DNA from: Rhodobacterales bacterium UBA3089 | GTDB lineage: Bacteria; Pseudomonadota; Alphaproteobacteria; Rhodobacterales; Rhodobacteraceae | Assembly (NCBI GenBank): GCA_002367255.1 | Contig: DFBD01000026.1 | Coordinates: forward strand, 7,969-17,815 | DNA: 9,847 nucleotides | Reading direction: 5' to 3' | Part shown: in pieces, positions 5,657-9,847 of the stretch | Layout of the letters: the number at the start of each line of letters is the position of its first letter | Position numbering within the stretch: the stretch's first letter is position 1 | Translations under genes and position numbers: made by a program | Notes under the pieces: generated by a model | Database searches by the model: none | Seen by the model: only the letters and a program-made list of their open reading frames with translations | What the model was told of the DNA's origin: nothing

Positions 5657-7330
5657 TTATTCAGCGACCAAACGGTTAATCAAAACGGTACAAACCGGTT
5701 TTTTCCCAACGATGTCTTTGCACACATGGTTAGACGTCCGCCCAACCAGCGTCTCGACACCTTCGTCACTGTCCAGCGTCTTCCGGTTGGCCGTCGCCAA
5801 GGCTTTATCGATGGCCTCTTCCAGCTGCCCGTCTATACCACCTGATACGCGTGGGTCGTTCGGCAGACCAATTGTTTCCACCCAAACCCCGTCAATCATC
5901 GAGCCGTCTTCTTCAAGTACCAGCGACACAACTACATGCCCGCGCAATGCCAATTGGATGCGCTCACGCACGATCCCGTCGAGTGCCCCGATCAGCTGTT
6001 TGCCGTCAAGATAGGTGCGACCGGTTTCAATATGATCAACGACTTTTGGCTTGTTGGTTAAATCCAGCATCGTCCCGTTTGGTACGATAACCGCGTTGTT
6101 ACCATGCGATTGCACCAGTTCAGCATGCTCACGCAAATGGCGATACTGCCCGTGCATCGGTATAACCACATCGGCCTTCATCAACGCATGCATCTGCTCC
6201 AAATCAGGGCGATTAGCGTGGCCAGAAACGTGATAGCGACCATCGCTGTCATCAATAACCGTCACGCCCTTTTCAGCCATTTGGTTCAGGATGTAAGACA
6301 CAGAGGTTTCATTCCCTGGAATGGTTTTGGAGGAAAACAGGAACGTATCCCCGTCTTTCAGCTCCAACCCACGGTATTTCCCGCGCGCCAAACCTGCCGT
6401 CGCTGCACGGCGCTCACCTTGCGAACCGGTGGCCAAAACAAACATCTGACTGCGTGGAATACCTCCTGCGTCTTCAAGTTCGACGATGGGGGGGAAATCG
6501 GTCAATACACCTGTTGCGAAAGCCGTTTTTATCATCGTGTCCATTGCCCGTCCGACAACCACGACCGAGCGCCCCTCATCCGTGGCAGCCTGCGCCAGAG
6601 TCTTCAACCGCGCGACGTTGGAACCGAAGGTTGTGGCAAAGACCATACCTTTGGCGGTCTTCATCAGCGCGTGGATATCCTTGGATATGTCTGCCTCGGA
6701 TCGCCCAACTGCTTTGGAAAAGACATTGGTGGAATCGCAAATCAGCGCTTTAACGCCATTTTTGGCAATATCAGCCATCATGTCAGGATCAAACGGTTCG
6801 CCGACCAACGGAGTCGGGTCGGTTTTGAAGTCGCCCGAATGAACAAGACGACCCGCAGGCGTATCAATCACAAGGCCCGAAGCTTCGGGAATCGAATGCG
6901 CGATCGGCATGAACCCGACTTTGAACGGTCCGATATCAATCTGTGCAGGCCACGCGGGCACTACGTTAACCATGTCGGGGTTCTGACCTGCCCGCTCCAT
7001 CTTGTTCGTCGCAATCGCTGCGGTGAATTTACGCGCGTATATTGGCGCTTGTAGTTGTGGGTACAACAAGCCAACGGCCCCGATGTGATCCTCGTGCGCA
7101 TGCGTGATAATAACCCCGTCGAGGCGATCGGCCCGCGCAATAATATAGGACGCATCGGCCATAATCAGGTCTACACCTGGTGTGCTGTCCATGTCAGGGA
7201 ACGTTACGCCGACATCCACAAGGATATAGCGTTCATTGTCTTTGGGACCGTATCCGTACAGATACATATTCATACCGATTTCACCGGCCCCACCAAGGGG
7301 AAGGTAGATCAAACGATCTTTATTACTCAT
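5657..7330 (-). CDS. rnj: Ribonuclease J (metallo-beta-lactamase / beta-CASP nuclease)
   Basis: A 557-aa zinc-dependent nuclease with 5'-to-3' exonuclease and endonuclease activity in the family, acting in mRNA decay and rRNA maturation. It opens with LPLGGAGEIGMN (10-21), the RNase J signature. Metal ligands are visible in HAHEDH (77-82), His145 (AHS), Asp167 (SGDF) and His393 (PMHGQYRHL). The beta-CASP part carries ATTFGSNVAR (232-241) and the SGHA motif (369-372). A C-terminal domain follows from about 450. Length and start match alphaproteobacterial RNase J. The ATG follows the coaX stop with no spacer; a purine-rich AGAGAGAAG inside the coaX end is a modest ribosome site, so translational coupling is likely. 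It is the last gene of the nuoN-birA-coaX-rnj run and ends before the shared terminator. Confidence 0.96.
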   Translation of the reverse strand: MSNKDRLIYLPLGGAGEIGMNMYLYGYGPKDNERYILVDVGVTFPDMDSTPGVDLIMADASYIIARADRLDGVIITHAHEDHIGAVGLLYPQLQAPIYARKFTAAIATNKMERAGQNPDMVNVVPAWPAQIDIGPFKVGFMPIAHSIPEASGLVIDTPAGRLVHSGDFKTDPTPLVGEPFDPDMMADIAKNGVKALICDSTNVFSKAVGRSEADISKDIHALMKTAKGMVFATTFGSNVARLKTLAQAATDEGRSVVVVGRAMDTMIKTAFATGVLTDFPPIVELEDAGGIPRSQMFVLATGSQGERRAATAGLARGKYRGLELKDGDTFLFSSKTIPGNETSVSYILNQMAEKGVTVIDDSDGRYHVSGHANRPDLEQMHALMKADVVIPMHGQYRHLREHAELVQSHGNNAVIVPNGTMLDLTNKPKVVDHIETGRTYLDGKQLIGALDGIVRERIQLALRGHVVVSLVLEEDGSMIDGVWVETIGLPNDPRVSGGIDGQLEEAIDKALATANRKTLDSDEGVETLVGRTSNHVCKDIVGKKPVCTVLINRLVAE

Positions 7331-8104
7331 TTAGTTCTTCTCTCTATTTAACTCAGCGATCAACACGAGCCCGTGGATCGTTAAATCTGTATTAATAATT
7401 TCAAGGGCTTTGCAGTCCTGCGCGAAAAGAGTGGACAATCCACCGGTTCCTACGACTTTCATTTCATGGCCACGTTCAGCGGCTATGCGCTTACATAGGC
7501 CCTCGATCAATGAAATGTAACCCCAGTAAATACCGGATTGCATGCAGCCGACCGTATCCGTACCAATAACCTTCTCCGGCTTGCTGACATCAATATGCGG
7601 CAATGCGGCCGCAACTTCATGCATCGCCCTTAACGAAAGATTAACACCCGGAGCAATTATGCCCCCCTCATACGCGCCGTCATGGCCCACCACATCAAAG
7701 TTTGTGGCCGTGCCAAAATCAACAACGATGACATTGCCGCCATACAGATCGTAAGCGGCAACGGTATTTGCAAGACGGTCAGGCCCGACGCCTGTGTGTG
7801 CGTCTACACGAACCGGCACGCCAAGTTCCACATCGTTACGGCGCACCACTATGGGGCGGCAATTGAAATACCTGTCGGAAAGAACCCGAAGATTGAAAAC
7901 TACGCGCGGAACGGTCGAGCAGATGATGACTTCGTTAATGACACCTTTAATGTTTCCGTGATCCATTAACTTTCTTAACCAAACGAAATACTCATCCCCG
8001 GTACGGCGATAATCCGAAGAGCACCGCCACTCGGCAATGAATTCTTTACCATCATGAAGCGCGAACACCGCATTCGTATTTCCAACATCAATAGCAAGGA
8101 GCAT
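7331..8104 (-). CDS. coaX: Type III pantothenate kinase
   Basis: A 257-aa cytoplasmic enzyme that phosphorylates pantothenate, the first step of coenzyme A synthesis. It belongs to the ASKHA fold, unrelated to CoaA. Family signatures: DVGNTN (6-11, phosphate loop), GPDRLAN (107-113, pantothenate-binding/catalytic region), DFGTATNFD (129-137), EGGIIAPG (146-153), TVGCMQSGIYWG (184-195), GTGG (219-222) and LTIHGL (241-246). Length is normal (about 255-260 aa). The ATG directly follows the birA stop, and the last codons of birA supply a strong GGAGGG ribosome site. Its own TAA directly abuts the rnj ATG. Members are feedback-insensitive to CoA, as known for the family. Confidence 0.96.
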   Translation of the reverse strand: MLLAIDVGNTNAVFALHDGKEFIAEWRCSSDYRRTGDEYFVWLRKLMDHGNIKGVINEVIICSTVPRVVFNLRVLSDRYFNCRPIVVRRNDVELGVPVRVDAHTGVGPDRLANTVAAYDLYGGNVIVVDFGTATNFDVVGHDGAYEGGIIAPGVNLSLRAMHEVAAALPHIDVSKPEKVIGTDTVGCMQSGIYWGYISLIEGLCKRIAAERGHEMKVVGTGGLSTLFAQDCKALEIINTDLTIHGLVLIAELNREKN

Positions 8105-8866
8105 TTAGCCCTCCGTTTCGAAAAATATCTCAGCTGCTGGTAAATGCAGCAATCCTTTCGAGGTTCTTAAGACAATTGCCCCAGTCTCGTCCACCGTTTC
8201 GAAGGTGCCCACCTCGGTTCGGTCCATTAACTTCGCGGTAATAACCTCGCCAAGACGCGTGGCGTGGTTCAGCCACTCATTGCGAATTGGCGTAAAACCA
8301 TATTGTTGAAACTGTGTTTCCCAACGGTCGAACGCAGCAGCCAAAGGTGTTAGAAACTCTTCCGGTTCGATTTTGCTGCCTATGACTGATCGCAGGCTTA
8401 TCGGCGCGAATGCCCCCTCTTCTACGAACGAAGGATCGGGTTCGTTAGCAAGGTTAACGCCGATACCGATACAGAGGTACATGCCAGACGCATCAAACCC
8501 GCTCTCCAACAGGATTCCCGCCAGTTTCCGGTTGTTAAGCAAAACATCGTTTGGCCACTTTAGCGAAAAAATATCTTCACGCCCGCATACCTCGACCAAC
8601 GCCTCGCGAAGTGCCAATGCGGCGATAAAGGACCTCAAGGCGGCCTGTTCAGGTCCACATTCGGGCCGCATCAAAAGTGAAGCGGAAAAATTTCCCTCGC
8701 CGCTATCCCATGGTCGCCCGCGTCTTGCACGGCTTTGGGTTTGCTCTAGGGTCAAGAACCACTTCGGACCACACGCGCCATTGCCAGCTTGGCGGATAGC
8801 CTCGGCGTTGGTACTGTCGAGGGTTTGAAAGACCTCGCGATTAACACCTTCGGGCCAGTTGTCCAT
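8105..8866 (-). CDS. birA: Biotin--[acetyl-CoA-carboxylase] ligase, monofunctional
   Basis: A 253-aa ligase that makes biotinyl-5'-AMP and transfers biotin to carboxylase carrier domains. Signatures: DSTN (17-20), the biotin/adenylate loop at 45-53, KWPNDVLL (103-110, with the catalytic-type Lys), KLAGILLE (114-121) and GIGVNL (134-139). A small SH3-like C-terminal domain spans about 205-250. There is no N-terminal winged helix, so unlike E. coli BirA it cannot be a DNA-binding repressor of this type. The loop reads SRARRGRPW instead of the canonical GRGRRGRxW: both glycines of the GRG are replaced (Ser45, Ala47). The ATG directly follows the nuoN TAG with no clear Shine-Dalgarno sequence, suggesting dependence on nuoN translation. 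The next gene, coaX, also abuts without a gap. Confidence 0.94.
   Translation of the reverse strand: MDNWPEGVNREVFQTLDSTNAEAIRQAGNGACGPKWFLTLEQTQSRARRGRPWDSGEGNFSASLLMRPECGPEQAALRSFIAALALREALVEVCGREDIFSLKWPNDVLLNNRKLAGILLESGFDASGMYLCIGIGVNLANEPDPSFVEEGAFAPISLRSVIGSKIEPEEFLTPLAAAFDRWETQFQQYGFTPIRNEWLNHATRLGEVITAKLMDRTEVGTFETVDETGAIVLRTSKGLLHLPAAEIFFETEG
8109..8114 (-). promoter_or_regulatory. coaX ribosome binding site embedded in the birA 3' end
   Basis: GGAGGG on the minus strand is written within the last codons of birA (Thr-Glu-Gly) and ends 4 nt before the coaX ATG. It is the strongest Shine-Dalgarno sequence in this operon, so coaX can load ribosomes on its own as well as by reinitiation. 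Confidence 0.7.
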
Positions 8867-9847
8867 CTAGTTAAGCAACGTTGCAGCAGCCATTCCGGCA
8901 ATGGTTTCAACACCGAACATGTTCACAATACCCAACACCATCGCGCCGGAAGACCCACCAAGGAAGACCCAGTGCAACGAAGACATCTTGCCGTTCAAAG
9001 CATCGCCCGCTTCGCCGAAGTACATCAGGAACACGATCCGCAGATAATAATATGCACCTATCACAGATGCTATCACGCCTGCGATTGCCAGCCATGTAAG
9101 ACCGGCATTCACGGCTGCTGTCAGCACATAGAACTTGGCGAAGAACCCTACCAGCGGCGGTAGGCCCGCAAGGCTGAACATAAGCACAGCCAATGCAAAC
9201 GCCCGTGCCGGGGCAACCCGAGAATACATGCTTAGGGATTTAATGTCGGTGATGGCTTGGCCGTCACGCTCCATATTCAATATAAACGCAAACACGCCGA
9301 CGTTGGTGGTGACGTAAATCGCCATGTAAATAAGCAACGATTGCACACCCTCTTCGGAACCAGCAGCCAGCCCCATCAGGGCAAAACCCATATGCGCGAT
9401 TGACGAATATGCCATCAGACGCTTGATGTCAGATTGCCCAATCGCAGCGATGGAGCCAAGGAATACAGATGCAAAGGACAGGAAGATCAATATCTGCTGC
9501 CAATCGGCAATCGCATTGCCAAAGGCATCGTGCAACAACCGCGCCATCATAGCTGCCGCTGCCATCTTGGGTGCCGTGGCAAAGAAACCGGTCACAGGTG
9601 TCGGTGATCCTTCGTAAACATCTGGCGTCCACATGTGGAAAGGTGCAGCCGAAACCTTGAAGGCCATACCGCTAACAAGGAACACCAAACCAAACAACAG
9701 GCCAAGAGACATGCCTTCGTCCGCCACCACAGTGGTGATCTGACTGAATACAGTTGTACCTGTATAGCCGTAAACCAGTGAAGCACCATATAGCAGAAGG
9801 CCGGACGACAACGCGCCAAGCACGAAGTACTTCAACCCCGCCTCGGT
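8867..9847 (-). CDS. nuoN: NADH-quinone oxidoreductase subunit N (C-terminal part, cut by window edge)
   Basis: The last 326 residues of NuoN, an antiporter-like membrane subunit of respiratory complex I that takes part in proton pumping. The frame is open to the right edge ([16 protein letters not shown]), so the start lies outside; a full NuoN has about 480 residues. Visible hallmarks are Lys64 of the partial chain in [20 protein letters not shown] (63-82), a second conserved Lys94 in [22 protein letters not shown] (141-155) and [12 protein letters not shown] (228-239) with Lys238. The chain is strongly hydrophobic with about eight or nine membrane segments. The TAG stop abuts the birA ATG. 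Being the usual last gene of the nuo operon, it indicates that birA, coaX and rnj are carried on the nuo transcript or its tail. Confidence 0.97.
   Translation of the reverse strand, partial: TEAGLKYFVLGALSSGLLLYGASLVYGYTGTTVFSQITTVVADEGMSLGLLFGLVFLVSGMAFKVSAAPFHMWTPDVYEGSPTPVTGFFATAPKMAAAAMMARLLHDAFGNAIADWQQILIFLSFASVFLGSIAAIGQSDIKRLMAYSSIAHMGFALMGLAAGSEEGVQSLLIYMAIYVTTNVGVFAFILNMERDGQAITDIKSLSMYSRVAPARAFALAVLMFSLAGLPPLVGFFAKFYVLTAAVNAGLTWLAIAGVIASVIGAYYYLRIVFLMYFGEAGDALNGKMSSLHWVFLGGSSGAMVLGIVNMFGVETIAGMAAATLLN

Noticed and set aside
6104..7054. Long open frame of 316 codons on the plus strand opposite rnj
   Set aside because: It is antisense to a clearly conserved RNase J, its translation has no recognisable motif and a biased Arg/His/Cys composition, and no ribosome site precedes it.
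8373..8828. Open frame of 151 codons on the plus strand opposite birA
   Set aside because: It lies inside a gene with clear family motifs on the other strand, and its product resembles nothing known. A chance frame.
9833..9835. TTG as start codon of the nuoN fragment
   Set aside because: It encodes an internal Leu: the frame continues to the window edge with the conserved TEAG upstream, so this is a truncated view of a longer gene.
1..9847. Novel defence, mobile or biosynthetic system
   Set aside because: Every long coding frame belongs to a recognised housekeeping or common enzyme family. No transposase, integrase, CRISPR repeat, toxin-antitoxin pair or uncharacterised gene cluster was found on either strand.

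Overview
The window reads as ordinary chromosomal DNA of an alphaproteobacterium, most likely Rhodobacterales (Roseobacter-like). The pointers are the gene order nuoN-birA-coaX-rnj, an alphaproteobacterial-type RNase J of 557 aa, a short bacterial ferredoxin-NADP+ reductase ending in an EKAF-type C-terminus, and an FNR-type palindrome. GC content is moderate (about half, by eye). The taxonomic call is inference from protein resemblance and gene order; there is no rRNA or tRNA to anchor it.

Layout. (1) 1-293, minus: 5' part of a 3-hydroxyisobutyrate dehydrogenase-family oxidoreductase, cut by the window edge. (2) 384-2840, plus: a penicillin acylase-family Ntn-hydrolase with an N-terminal membrane segment. 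(3) 2837-3628, minus: ferredoxin/flavodoxin-NADP+ reductase, convergent with the acylase so that the two stop codons share TTAA. (4) 3629-3822: a divergent control region with an FNR-type box placed exactly for a class II promoter of fpr, and a GC-rich helicase leader able to form alternative hairpins. (5) 3823-5589, plus: RhlE-like DEAD-box RNA helicase with a long charged C-terminal tail. (6) 5609-5641: a strong bidirectional terminator. (7) 9847-5657, minus: end of the complex I operon, nuoN (3' part) - birA - coaX - rnj, with all three junctions at zero spacing (stop codon directly followed by ATG).

The minus-strand cluster joins a respiratory membrane subunit (NuoN), two cofactor genes (biotin ligase; type III pantothenate kinase for CoA) and an RNA-decay nuclease (RNase J). 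The convergent helicase faces RNase J across the shared terminator, so two RNA-processing functions are neighbours without sharing an operon. The fpr promoter suggests that flavodoxin/ferredoxin redox exchange responds to oxygen or nitric oxide through a Crp/FNR-family regulator.

I see no mobile element, CRISPR array, phage gene, tRNA or rRNA, and no clearly new multi-gene system. The most checkable observations are the class II FNR-type promoter of fpr, the three zero-gap junctions, and a BirA whose biotin/adenylate loop has both motif glycines replaced (Ser and Ala).
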